64,000 nucleotides of DNA from G963662605 sp963662605 (GCA_963662605.1 OY759785.1:62001-126000); one strand, 5' to 3'. Positions 24,806-33,541 are shown, numbered from the stretch's first letter. Made by a program: numbers and translations. The notes: generated by a model from the sequence alone, not told the origin.

Positions 24806-26824
24806 TTATTTTGCGAAGTAAAAATCACCTTCTAAAGAAGTATTCTCCCACGGTACTTGCTCGCCATTCGATTTTTTTCGAACATTCGAGCGTACGGCTT
24901 TGAATACGTCTTCTATTTTGCTGCCGCTTGTTCTCATAGCTGTTAAAAATTCTTCTGTATACATTCCATTTTGTCCTGATCCATCAGACGCAACCGAGCC
25001 CGGTGATGTTGAGAATGCAATAAGCGTCCCTGCCGGAGCATTAACAGAGGCCAAACCACCGGCGACCGAACGTGTGCTTTTTGTGTATGGATTATTTCTA
25101 CACGCGTCAAGAATAACAATGTTCATCGGATTCTTCGCAAAGTCCATTTCGGCTAAAACCTGATTAAGGTCGGTCGCTTCAAACTCAACATCTTCTTCCT
25201 TCATAATGTCGGCATCAACAGGCACTAAATAATTCACACCCTTCACCTGCAATCCGTGTCCGGAATAGTAGAACAATCCCGTACCGCCTGATTGTAATTT
25301 TTTGCCGAATTCACGAATGACGCGCTTCATATCTTTTTCGGTCGCAACATTGGTCTGCAAAATAACATCAAAGCCCATATCCTTTAATGATTTCGCCATA
25401 GCCGTTGCATCATTAACCGGATTGCGAAGCGGTGAATTTTTATATTCACTGTTGCCGATAACCAGAGCATAACGTCCGTCAGGATTTTTCGCGATGGCTG
25501 CCGGAGTTTCTTCTCCGTGATTGATAACTACGGTTTCTTCGGATACGTTGCCGCCTTTATCAATAGCTCTAACCAAAATTTTGTTCTCTCCCGGCGTCAA
25601 TGCGACATCAGATGAGAATTGTCCTTTTTCGTCAATGTCGGCGGGCTTACCATTTATCATTACTTCTTTAACGCCGATGTCATTTGCCGCGATACCGCGA
25701 ACCTTGACAACACTGGATTTCTTTACAATCTTTAAACCGCGTTTCATAACCGGCTCAAGAATCGCGATTGATGGCTTACCGGCATCGTTCTTACTGGTCA
25801 CGGTAAACTTAAATTCTTTTGCTTCGCCCTTTTCATCAACTGCTTTGACGTTTATTGGATTCAAGCCTTCTTTCAATTTTACGTTACAATAGAATTCCTT
25901 ATCGGCAACAAAAACAGCTTTTTCACCGTTAACCGTAATATCTTTGTAGGTATTCGGGAAAGGCAGACTGCCGCGAACAGTTATCATGCCTTCGGTAATC
26001 GTAACGTCACTCGACTGGGTGATATCCGGTTCAGTAATCGCGAGCTCTTTTGTTATACCTGCAGCGACCGTATTATTTTCCTTTATATCTATACTTACGA
26101 TAAGCCGGTTTAAATCTTCTATTCTCTTGGCGGCTTCCGCGTAAGTGGGCGCAGCCTTGAGAGCATCACTATACATGCTGATAGCATTTTTATATGCCGC
26201 AACGGCAGCATCTTTGTTGTTTGCTTTCAGATATTGACGGCCGATATCTTCATAATCAACGCCTTTTGAAAACAGAATCGTCTGATCAATTTTTTCCGGC
26301 GTTCTTTTACTGTACATTGCCTCGCGGTCGGCATCGGTTAATTCAATATCGAACTTCTTAGGAATCTTCTGAGTCAACTCCTGAATCAAATCAAATAAAT
26401 CATCAATATCTCCGGTCACCTCGTCTGCTTTTTTCGTTAAGCCGGTTTCAACCTCTACGATACGGACATCAATTCGAAGTTTTCCGTACATGTTAACAAA
26501 GCTGCCGAGCAGCATTGCACGGGCTCCGACGATCTTTCCGATTTTTGATGCAGTACCGGGATCAACTGCTCCGCTCTGCTGCAATTTCAGTTCATTCAAA
26601 ACATCATTTAACCTCTGGCGTTCAACAAGTTTAAAAGCGGAAATATTTTGCAGCTCGGTAGTCAGCATTGCCGCCATTCCTTTGCTTAAGGGTTCTAATT
26701 TTTCATTGTCGGTAATACTATTGTTGTCAAAGTTCAATATGCCGAGCGTAATCTTGGTGCCTTGCGGGTACACGGCAATCAGAGAAAAAAGTATGAACAA
26801 TGTAGTCAACGTCGTTTTTTTCAT
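24806..26824 (-). CDS. CsgG-like/TPR/Ig-like/caspase (C14) fusion protein
   Basis: A 672-residue exported protein. Order: signal peptide 1-21; CsgG/FlgO-like domain about 25-165 ('LSKGMAAMLTTELQ', 'FKLVERQRLNDVLNELKL', 'IVGARAMLLGSFV'); TPR-like helices about 190-245; two Ig-like modules about 270-440 of the glucodextranase-B type; and a caspase-fold peptidase about 455-672. The catalytic dyad is His523 in YYSGHG and Cys575 in LDACRNNP, 52 residues apart as in metacaspase/orthocaspase p20 domains. It should be an active periplasmic or surface cysteine protease; bacterial C14 enzymes often prefer Arg or Lys. It begins the operon caspase-CHASE2-FecR-papain-Kelch. Its CsgG region is paralogous to that of the protein at 30763-32079. 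Confidence 0.93.
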   Translation of the reverse strand: MKKTTLTTLFILFSLIAVYPQGTKITLGILNFDNNSITDNEKLEPLSKGMAAMLTTELQNISAFKLVERQRLNDVLNELKLQQSGAVDPGTASKIGKIVGARAMLLGSFVNMYGKLRIDVRIVEVETGLTKKADEVTGDIDDLFDLIQELTQKIPKKFDIELTDADREAMYSKRTPEKIDQTILFSKGVDYEDIGRQYLKANNKDAAVAAYKNAISMYSDALKAAPTYAEAAKRIEDLNRLIVSIDIKENNTVAAGITKELAITEPDITQSSDVTITEGMITVRGSLPFPNTYKDITVNGEKAVFVADKEFYCNVKLKEGLNPINVKAVDEKGEAKEFKFTVTSKNDAGKPSIAILEPVMKRGLKIVKKSSVVKVRGIAANDIGVKEVMINGKPADIDEKGQFSSDVALTPGENKILVRAIDKGGNVSEETVVINHGEETPAAIAKNPDGRYALVIGNSEYKNSPLRNPVNDATAMAKSLKDMGFDVILQTNVATEKDMKRVIREFGKKLQSGGTGLFYYSGHGLQVKGVNYLVPVDADIMKEEDVEFEATDLNQVLAEMDFAKNPMNIVILDACRNNPYTKSTRSVAGGLASVNAPAGTLIAFSTSPGSVASDGSGQNGMYTEEFLTAMRTSGSKIEDVFKAVRSNVRKKSNGEQVPWENTSLEGDFYFAK

Positions 26825-26950
26825 TTTTTTTCCGTATTAATAAGAAAATGTAGAATAAACATATAATCAATAAATTTTGCGATATGTGATGTGCGTCCCA
26901 AAAATCCGGGGAGCGAATCCAAATCACATGCTAAACCTGATTTTACATTA

Positions 26951-28531
26951 CTAATTTGAGCCTGTTGTAAAACTCCATACTCCCGAATAATTCGAGTTCC
27001 CATGATTGTCTTTAACGACAATTTTCCAATAATAGGTTGTATTCGGCTGAACAGCACCAGTAAGCGAATATGATGCAGTTGTAATTCCCGTTGCCACAGT
27101 ATAAATATCGGTCGCTGATGTTCCCAGATATATATCATATGTCAAAGGATCATTTTCATAATCCTCGCAAGTCCACGATAGCGATGCCGAAGTAGAAATT
27201 CCGGTTGCTGAGTTGGTTGGAGTAGCAAGGTTCGGCATATTCGGCGGAAAATTATCCGTCGTAGTTTCGTGATACAACGCGTCAATCTCAGTTTCAGTCA
27301 ACGCTCTATTATATAATCGTACGTTATCAACCGTACCTGTAAAATAATGCTCGTATGTCGGAACCGCGTCCCACCAGCCAATACCCATTTTATGATACGT
27401 GTTGGAATATGTCATTACACCCGACGCCGCGACGCTGCTCCACAACGTATCATTCACATAATATTTAAATATCGAACCGTTATAGGTCATAACTATATGT
27501 GTGTACTTACCGAATTTTACCCGGTAAGCAGCCGGAAGCCTTTTCGTGTTGTTAACATTCACCTCCACATAAATTGCGCTGTCGGCAGTTGGAATGGACA
27601 TTCCTATTCCTTCATTATCTCCCCAATCACCGCTGACATTAAATATAGAACTACCTCCTTGTGTTCCATATACATCCCAATTTGAGGGAACATTAACCCA
27701 TAACGAGACACTTGCATTCGGATTGTACAAATTTGCCTTTATATCCGTGGCGTTTTCATAACTCAGAGTTGCCCGATTGCTGAAATAAACCGCACTGTTT
27801 GGCTTGCCGTCAAATCCGGTGGTGAATGTAGCACCGTTATTCAACATATCTCTCGCAAATCCGCTCGCGTCTTTTGTATTGCCGTCAAAAGGATAATATG
27901 CCAACAACCCGGCAGTAGGAATATTTGATGTTCCGACGCGCACGACATTGTCTTCGGTTTCGTTGACAATAAGTGATAAATCGCCGTAATCAACTGTTTT
28001 GCCGCTTGACCGGAAAGCATAAAACACATAGTTAAGTCCGGGATTCAGCGTAAGTGTTGTTGTAACAGTTGGGGATACCACGGGAACGGAATAATTTCCG
28101 GCATAACCGAATAATTTTCCGCTGTATCCCTTAAAAGACAGATTCACAAAATCCGCGTAATCGTTTGTTGAATCCGTCATCACTAAATTATTAAAATACG
28201 CTATCTGCCCCGAAGCATCAAGCGCTTCCCTAAAGGCATTCCAATCTTTATAGGAAGTCATATCCAAGACGACAAGCACTACTTCATCAATTCCCGCAGC
28301 CTGATTCATTGCCCGCAGAGAAGTCCTAAACTTTTCTTCAGTAATAGTCCGGGGGAAAAGATCATTCACTAATTTTGCACGGTATTTATTAGACCCGGCC
28401 TTTGACAGGTCTATCTGAATCCGTGCAGATGAGTGCATGGTCGGAGAAACTGCTTTTTCACATGCGGCAAAAAAACAGCAGAGCATGATGACCAGCAAAC
28501 CAACGAACAAGCGCTTTGTCTTGGCTATCAT
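26951..28531 (-). CDS. Lipoprotein with shared N-terminal domain, LamG and FN3 modules
   Basis: A 526-residue lipoprotein: 'LLVIMLCCFFAAC' is a lipobox with Cys24. Residues about 40-210 form an unnamed domain shared with the neighbouring lipoprotein ('IDEVVLVVLDMTSYKDWNAF', 'LNPGLNYVFYAFRSS'). Residues about 215-425 are a LamG/concanavalin-like module ('LLAYYPFDGNTKDASG', 'HYFTGTVDNVRLYNRALTE'), and about 430-526 a fibronectin-III-like domain ('NMPNLATPTNSATGISTSAS'). The modules suggest carbohydrate or protein binding at the cell surface. An upstream in-frame start at 28591 would include a hairpin; the ATG at 28531 directly precedes the signal peptide. It lies 126 bases before the caspase gene. 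Confidence 0.85.
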   Translation of the reverse strand: MIAKTKRLFVGLLVIMLCCFFAACEKAVSPTMHSSARIQIDLSKAGSNKYRAKLVNDLFPRTITEEKFRTSLRAMNQAAGIDEVVLVVLDMTSYKDWNAFREALDASGQIAYFNNLVMTDSTNDYADFVNLSFKGYSGKLFGYAGNYSVPVVSPTVTTTLTLNPGLNYVFYAFRSSGKTVDYGDLSLIVNETEDNVVRVGTSNIPTAGLLAYYPFDGNTKDASGFARDMLNNGATFTTGFDGKPNSAVYFSNRATLSYENATDIKANLYNPNASVSLWVNVPSNWDVYGTQGGSSIFNVSGDWGDNEGIGMSIPTADSAIYVEVNVNNTKRLPAAYRVKFGKYTHIVMTYNGSIFKYYVNDTLWSSVAASGVMTYSNTYHKMGIGWWDAVPTYEHYFTGTVDNVRLYNRALTETEIDALYHETTTDNFPPNMPNLATPTNSATGISTSASLSWTCEDYENDPLTYDIYLGTSATDIYTVATGITTASYSLTGAVQPNTTYYWKIVVKDNHGNSNYSGVWSFTTGSN

Positions 28532-28558
28532 GTACCATCCGCTATTTAAATGTAAAGA

Positions 28559-28583
28559 GGGGAAATGCCTGAGGCATTTCCCC
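28559..28583 (-). terminator. Hairpin between the two paralogous lipoprotein genes
   Basis: GGGGAAATGCC (28559-28569) and GGCATTTCCCC (28573-28583) form a perfect 11-bp stem with a 3-base loop just after the stop of the 28596-29561 gene. The downstream sequence on the minus strand is only moderately T-rich, so partial termination or mRNA-end protection is as likely as full termination. Confidence 0.6.
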
Positions 28584-28595
28584 GGGAACAATATT

Positions 28596-29561
28596 CTATT
28601 GTACCTTGCCCAAATTCGGCGTTGTTGATATACGCTTCATTGAAACGTTGCCGTAATAGAAACTCCGGCAATAGGGATAAATGCTCCAGTTACCGGAAAC
28701 CGAGGTGCCTTCCGGATAGAGCGACAAGTACCCACTGTAACCGTTGCTGGCTATATATAAGCTCACATAATCTGTCCCGCTTACTTTACCACCGGCATAC
28801 AAAGTATCATAGCACGAAAAGCCTTTCATTACCAAAATACCTTTTACCGAATCATTGGCGGCTTGATATATATCAAGAGTCATGGTTCCGGTAGTATCAC
28901 CTTTTGAGTTTGACCACGTACCTGAATATGAGCCGGTTACGTTGGGTTTTCCTACCTGAATAGTATTCTCAACATTTTCCGCCACGACCAGATGTCCTTC
29001 TCCGTCATAAAGCGTTGTATCTTTAGCGCTTGAGCGAAAAGCATAAAAATAATAATTCAATCCGGGATTTAAATAAAATGTTGCTTCTGCCGAGCCATTG
29101 TTTAGTGAATATCCATAATCACCGACATAGCTATATTCAGTGCCCGTATAACTTTTAAACACGGTGCGGTAAATATCAAAGTAATCTTTTCCTTCTCTGT
29201 ACATCTTATTAAAAATCGCCGTATCCATCAGGTTGTATTGTCCTGTCGAAGACCAATTCTGTGTAAACGCGTCCCAATCATTGTATTTCGACATATCCAG
29301 AATGACCAACTTCACCTCGTCAATATTGAGTGTATCGCTATTGACACCCATTATCTTTAAGTTCTTCGCGGAGAGATGATTCCTGTTCAACAAAGCGTCC
29401 GCTAAAGGCGTATTTGAACCGCTTTGCAAATTCGATACGTTAATTTGCAACTTTGTGGTGGTTTTGCTGACAGGGCCAATGGTTTCCTGCATACACGAGG
29501 TAAGAAGCAAGGAAGCCAAAACGATAATTGCAATACCTGCATATTTCATGTTAATTTTCAT
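28596..29561 (-). CDS. Lipoprotein with shared N-terminal domain and C-terminal beta module
   Basis: A 321-residue lipoprotein with lipobox LTSC (Cys23). Residues about 35-205 are paralogous to the N-terminal domain of the next lipoprotein: 'IDEVKLVILDMSKYNDWDAF' and 'YLNPGLNYYFYAFRSSAKDT' align without gaps. Its last 110 residues differ: 'GSYSGTWSNSKGDTTGTMTLDIYQ' to the end looks like a small all-beta, lipocalin/avidin-like unit instead of LamG/FN3. The gene pair thus carries one common module on two different C-terminal readers. I do not recognise a named family for the common domain. It lies 68 bases after the barrel gene. Confidence 0.82.
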   Translation of the reverse strand: MKINMKYAGIAIIVLASLLLTSCMQETIGPVSKTTTKLQINVSNLQSGSNTPLADALLNRNHLSAKNLKIMGVNSDTLNIDEVKLVILDMSKYNDWDAFTQNWSSTGQYNLMDTAIFNKMYREGKDYFDIYRTVFKSYTGTEYSYVGDYGYSLNNGSAEATFYLNPGLNYYFYAFRSSAKDTTLYDGEGHLVVAENVENTIQVGKPNVTGSYSGTWSNSKGDTTGTMTLDIYQAANDSVKGILVMKGFSCYDTLYAGGKVSGTDYVSLYIASNGYSGYLSLYPEGTSVSGNWSIYPYCRSFYYGNVSMKRISTTPNLGKVQ

Positions 29562-29629
29562 AGAGGTTTTTCCTCACATAAATTCCTGTTTTTCAATACA
29601 ATTGATTAATTCAAAACTTATTTCGCTTA

Positions 29630-30745
29630 TCACATCCGGTATTTCAGAGTCAGTCCGATGTCGGTTCCCGTAATCTTTGTGGATACCTTGCTTTGCAAAC
29701 TACCCTTCATTACTTTGGCAAGCAAATCAAGACTCAGTTTATCGGAAAGCATGTAAATTGCGCCTGCGCCGATACCGCCGATGATTGCTCCGTTAGTTTC
29801 CGTTTCATTCTTTGAATAGAATTTTCCTTCGAGCACACCCTTCAGCATAAATTTATCGCTAAGTGAGAACAGTCCAACACCGCCGAGGTCAATCTGATTA
29901 CCGTTTGAATTTTGTTCTTCTTCTTCAAGGCTTCCGTATCCGACCTCATTTTTACCTTTGGTTCTTTCGCGAAGATAAATCATGTAGTGGTTCTTGTCGG
30001 TGTTGAGCAATAAGCGCAAGTCTGCATTTAATTTATTTCCGGATTTGAATACTTCTTTATCAGCGTATTTATCATTGCCGTATAAAGTGTATGCTACATC
30101 GAGGGTAATTTTACCATCGGCATTGCCCATAGAAACATTCGTTTCACCGCCAAGGTTAAGTGAGATTTCGGTTCCCGGAACATACTTATCACCGCTTGAT
30201 TTGTATGGCACAAAACCGCTTTTATAAACAAAGCCCATTCCCGCGCCGAGTATAAATTGATTTATCTTGGCAGCAAAACTACCGGCGATGTTTGCTGATG
30301 TGCCCTGGCCATAGCTGGGGACCCGGAATCCGAACGGGTATAGCCCGATATTACCGGCCACAGACGCTTCATCGCTTTCTAATTTGGTTTTTCCGGTCGG
30401 CAGTGTAATTCCGCCTGTAACAAGAAGGTGATCATCCATCGTTACATAGGCACCCATGATACGCGTATCGGTGAGTCCGCTCAACTTGACGCTTTTTGAA
30501 CCATTGTCAAAAGTTGAGGTTGCGTAATTAGTACCGACACTGATACTTAATTGCTTATCAACGGGAACGAGAACACTTATAGGAACCGTTATCTGGGATA
30601 TTTTTTGATTGTCATCGGTTGTCCATGATTGAAAATACCCTCCGGCAGAGAAATCAAGATTTCTTTGAAATGATTTCGATAAACTCTGCGCCATTCCTAC
30701 AGCACTTAAAAGGAGGATCGCTACTACTATACTTAACTTTTTCAT
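29630..30745 (-). CDS. Outer-membrane beta-barrel protein, unknown
   Basis: A 371-residue exported protein with a signal peptide (MKKLSIVVAILLLSAVGMAQ). Almost the whole mature chain consists of short alternating amphipathic strands ('KQLSISVGTNYATSTF', 'KFMLKGVLEGKFYSK', 'IYMLSDKLSLDLLAKVMKGS') and ends in 'IGLTLKYRM', compatible with a transmembrane beta barrel. AAAGGAG precedes the ATG by six bases. It is 17 bases downstream of the TPR-CsgG lipoprotein gene, so the two should be co-expressed; a CsgG-like lipoprotein beside a barrel suggests a joint outer-membrane role, which is inference. Confidence 0.72.
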   Translation of the reverse strand: MKKLSIVVAILLLSAVGMAQSLSKSFQRNLDFSAGGYFQSWTTDDNQKISQITVPISVLVPVDKQLSISVGTNYATSTFDNGSKSVKLSGLTDTRIMGAYVTMDDHLLVTGGITLPTGKTKLESDEASVAGNIGLYPFGFRVPSYGQGTSANIAGSFAAKINQFILGAGMGFVYKSGFVPYKSSGDKYVPGTEISLNLGGETNVSMGNADGKITLDVAYTLYGNDKYADKEVFKSGNKLNADLRLLLNTDKNHYMIYLRERTKGKNEVGYGSLEEEEQNSNGNQIDLGGVGLFSLSDKFMLKGVLEGKFYSKNETETNGAIIGGIGAGAIYMLSDKLSLDLLAKVMKGSLQSKVSTKITGTDIGLTLKYRM

Positions 30746-30762
30746 GGTATTCTCCTTTCGGC

Positions 30763-32079
30763 TTACTTTGTTTTATAAGGATATGATGATGTAGGAACAA
30801 CAAATATAATTTTTACCGGAACACCGCCTCTGATTGATGGAGTGTACGGAGTATGGTCGTCCTTTGCCTGAATCACTTCGTTAGTCAGATTTGTGTTACT
30901 GCTTGTCAGCCTGTCAATCAGTTCATTTTGAGTAAGCACCCCGGTGACGGTTGCGGCCTGTGCAACCTGCGCGATATCACCACCGCCGACAACTTGCATT
31001 TCCATGCTTTGAGCTTTTGCTGAAGCTTCCGAAAATCCAGGGTCAATGGCGGCAGCTTGCTTGTACTGTTCCGCGGCTTGCTGCATTTGACCTTTATCTT
31101 CCATGTCCAACCCTTTACTGTAAGCCTGGAACGCCAGGAAAGACTCGGTCGGAATAATCTGGATTGCTTCTCTTTCTTCGTCGCTTATCGTATAACCGAG
31201 TTTGGCAATCAAATCGAAAGTTAAATCTTTCTGTGTCTTAAAAAACTCTTTGAGCGACCCGGTCATATTTGTTGAGTTTTGCTTTGCGGCATCTTTAACA
31301 CCGGTCATATTTACGTCAAAACGAAGATTCTCCTGATCCAGATCAAGGAAACTTCCGTTCATCAGAGTGCTTGCACCAAGCAGTCTGCCCACGCGCGGAG
31401 CAGTTGCCGGATCAACGATACCGCTCTGGCCGAGGTTGATTTCATCCAGCAGTTTTTGCAGTTTAACACGCTCAACAACCTTTAATTTTTTAACCTTCGA
31501 AAGATCTGTAATGATCATTTCGGTAATACCTTTTTGCAATGGATCAAGCTGCTTGTTCTTTCCGAGATTCTGGAAGTACAAAACCGCAACGGTGTTATCC
31601 GGAATTGCGGCAACATTAATATCGGCTTCATTCTTTACCGCATTTTTTACTTCCATTTCGGTTTTTTTCTTTATGACAAGTGCGATTCTTCCTTCAATCG
31701 CGTTTTTAGCGGAGCTCATACCGCTCAGCTTGGTGTAGTTCTTGTAATACTCCAGAGCACTGTCATAGTCCTGTTTGCCTTCATAACACAGCCCGATGTG
31801 TAAGATCGTTTCACCATCATCAGGCGCCAAACCGTATGCTTTTTGCAGATTTGTCAAGGCCTGGTCAAAGTCTTTCTTCTTCTCAAAGGAAACACCGATA
31901 TCCCTCCACGTTTTATAATCATCCGGGTTCTGCGCCAGATTTTGCTTAAAAACGCCAATAGCTTCATCATACTTTTCTTCCGTCATCAGGGAAGCGCCCT
32001 GACGATACAACGAAGTCGCACATCCGGAAAGAAAAAGTAAGATGAAAAGAGAAATGATACCTGAAGTGAGTTTTTTCAT
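30763..32079 (-). CDS. TPR and CsgG-like lipoprotein
   Basis: A 438-residue lipoprotein (lipobox LSGC, Cys20). TPR repeats occupy about 25-130 ('ASLMTEEKYDEAIGVFKQNL', 'PDDYKTWRDIGVSFEKKKDF'). A CsgG/FlgO-like domain follows at about 160-290 ('VAVLYFQNLGKNKQLDPLQK', 'KLKVVERVKLQKLLDEINLG', 'GRLLGASTLMNGSF'), then another TPR-like unit near 330-380. The CsgG and following TPR region are clearly paralogous to residues about 25-245 of the caspase protein. An in-frame start at 32145 exists, but AAGGA lies seven bases before the ATG at 32077-32079. It opens the nine-gene array. CsgG proteins form secretion pores for curli; here the barrel-forming part was not verified. Confidence 0.88.
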   Translation of the reverse strand: MKKLTSGIISLFILLFLSGCATSLYRQGASLMTEEKYDEAIGVFKQNLAQNPDDYKTWRDIGVSFEKKKDFDQALTNLQKAYGLAPDDGETILHIGLCYEGKQDYDSALEYYKNYTKLSGMSSAKNAIEGRIALVIKKKTEMEVKNAVKNEADINVAAIPDNTVAVLYFQNLGKNKQLDPLQKGITEMIITDLSKVKKLKVVERVKLQKLLDEINLGQSGIVDPATAPRVGRLLGASTLMNGSFLDLDQENLRFDVNMTGVKDAAKQNSTNMTGSLKEFFKTQKDLTFDLIAKLGYTISDEEREAIQIIPTESFLAFQAYSKGLDMEDKGQMQQAAEQYKQAAAIDPGFSEASAKAQSMEMQVVGGGDIAQVAQAATVTGVLTQNELIDRLTSSNTNLTNEVIQAKDDHTPYTPSIRGGVPVKIIFVVPTSSYPYKTK

Positions 32080-32448
32080 AGCAGCATCCTTGTTGATTAG
32101 TGGAAATAATATAAAGTCCGAATCAGAAATGCGCAACATATTCAAACACCTATCAGAATGAATTAACGAATCTCAATAGTAAATAATATGTTCGGTAATA
32201 AACTAACAATCCACCCCGCAATTGTCAAGAAAAATAAGCGTTTCTACGGGGTTTCTGACAGGCGTCACAAAAGGAGTAATGTGAAATTTTTGCGACACCC
32301 GGAGGCTGACATTCCGGCAGCGCCCCCTCCCCGGTTGCCTTGCGGTCGCATAATGTGATGAACGGTAAGAATTTCTGGAACTCCCGATTTCGCCGACACA
32401 TCTAAAGATTGAAACAAAAGAGCTTTTACCACCAAATAAGAGGTTACT
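32080..32448. other. Divergent gene-free region
   Basis: The 369 bases separate the start of the nine-gene minus-strand array from a plus-strand gene, so promoters for both should be here. I see an AT-rich left part and a GC-rich right part, but no clear repeat, tRNA or operator. Confidence 0.5.
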
Positions 32449-33027
32449 ATGAAAAACGTTGTTCCGGTTGTGCTTTGTGTTCTCGCGCTTTCCTATATGA
32501 CATTACATGCGCAGTCTTCTCTTGACAAGAAGCTGAAGGATGTAAAAGGGAAAGTTGAAAAAGTTACTATTAAAACCGATGCCGGTGAGTACGTGTTCGA
32601 TGGCGATGACGCGGCAAAACTTGCCAAGCGCCTGAAGGCGAAAAAGGATATTAAAAAGTGCTTCATCACCTCCGATGACGATACTATTATTGTAAACATG
32701 CCGGATTTCAAGGGCTGCTGCCCCGATTTCGGCAAATACTTTAATGATTCGACTTTCAAGCATTTCGATTTGCATATTGATGCCGACTCAATTATGAAAG
32801 CGTTCCCGAAGAATTTTCACAAGTTTTTCGACGAAAACACCGTAACAATCATAACGAATGATCTTGGTAAAGAAACCGTTGAAACGTTCACCGGAGAAGA
32901 TGCGGATAAAATGATTGAAGAGATAAAGAAAAGCGATGACAATAACTGCGATAAGAAAAAATGCGTGAAGAAAACCATTATCATCAAGAAAAAAGATTCG
33001 AAAGAAGCGACTACAAATATCAAATAA
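32449..33027 (+). CDS. Exported charged protein, unknown
   Basis: A 192-residue protein with a signal peptide (MKNVVPVVLCVLALSYMTLHAQ). The mature part alternates Lys- and Asp-rich segments ('VKGKVEKVTIKTDAGEYVFD', 'KCFITSDDDTIIVNMPDFKGCCPDFGKYF') and ends in a Lys-rich tail with CDKKKC. Several Cys residues (CC, CDKKKC) could form disulfides or bind metal, but no known motif is evident. AAGAGG lies six bases before the ATG. It is divergent from the nine-gene array and followed by an inverted repeat. Function unknown. Confidence 0.75.
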   Translation: MKNVVPVVLCVLALSYMTLHAQSSLDKKLKDVKGKVEKVTIKTDAGEYVFDGDDAAKLAKRLKAKKDIKKCFITSDDDTIIVNMPDFKGCCPDFGKYFNDSTFKHFDLHIDADSIMKAFPKNFHKFFDENTVTIITNDLGKETVETFTGEDADKMIEEIKKSDDNNCDKKKCVKKTIIIKKKDSKEATTNIK

Positions 33028-33043
33028 CTTCACACTTCGGCCT

Positions 33044-33105
33044 CTGCCGGATCAAACAGACGGCTCCTTGTGTTTTCCATTGACATAAGATGTTTGATTC
33101 GGCAG
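33044..33105. terminator. Inverted repeat after the exported charged protein
   Basis: CTGCCGGATCAAACA (33044-33058) pairs with TGTTTGATTCGGCAG (33091-33105) with one mismatch, across a 32-base loop. It lies between convergent genes and could end transcription from either side, although there is no poly-T run. Confidence 0.5.
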
Positions 33106-33124
33106 GGTATGCCGAAAAATGAAT

Positions 33125-33541
33125 TTACGATTCTCTTATTCTGCGCAAAAGATTAAAATAAACCTTCACCTGAGCCAGATCATCTATCAATCCGGTTAGA
33201 TTCGCGAAAGCCCTTTCCGTCTGCTCAAGAAATTTTTCGGCAAACTTTATATCTCCCTGAATATCCCGCAAAATGGCGATCAGTTTTTCAAAACTTTTCA
33301 TTACATCGGCCTGTATGTCCGTCATATTGTTCACTTCGGGATTTCCGGCACCTGCCTGCATCACGCGCTTCAATCCCGCTATATATTTCGCGGTAAACGA
33401 TGCTTCATGCAGTTCTTCTACCATATGCTGTTCAAAAGCTGATACAATCAGGGATTCAATATCTGTTTGAAAATTTAATTTACGGAGGCTGTTTACTAAA
33501 AGTCCGGCGATAAATTCTTCGGCTGAGTTTTTTTGTTCCAT
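33125..33541 (-). CDS. Small helical protein, unknown
   Basis: A 138-residue, cytosolic-looking protein with no signal peptide. It is predicted almost entirely helical with heptad-like hydrophobic spacing ('LIVSAFEQHMVEELHEASF', 'DVMKSFEKLIAILRDIQGDI', 'FLEQTERAFANLTGLIDDL'). No named family was recognised and no ribosome site is obvious before the ATG. It is convergent with the exported charged protein and stands alone on its strand. A coiled-coil or helical-bundle partner protein is the most that can be said. Confidence 0.6.
   Translation of the reverse strand: MEQKNSAEEFIAGLLVNSLRKLNFQTDIESLIVSAFEQHMVEELHEASFTAKYIAGLKRVMQAGAGNPEVNNMTDIQADVMKSFEKLIAILRDIQGDIKFAEKFLEQTERAFANLTGLIDDLAQVKVYFNLLRRIRES

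Noticed and set aside
18613..26824. Interpreting the caspase operon as an antiphage defence system
   Set aside because: Almost all products have export signals, whereas known caspase-based antiphage systems act in the cytosol; an envelope function fits better.
32080..32448. Possible tRNA or small RNA gene in the divergent gap
   Set aside because: No cloverleaf-like arm set or T-loop sequence could be found by eye.
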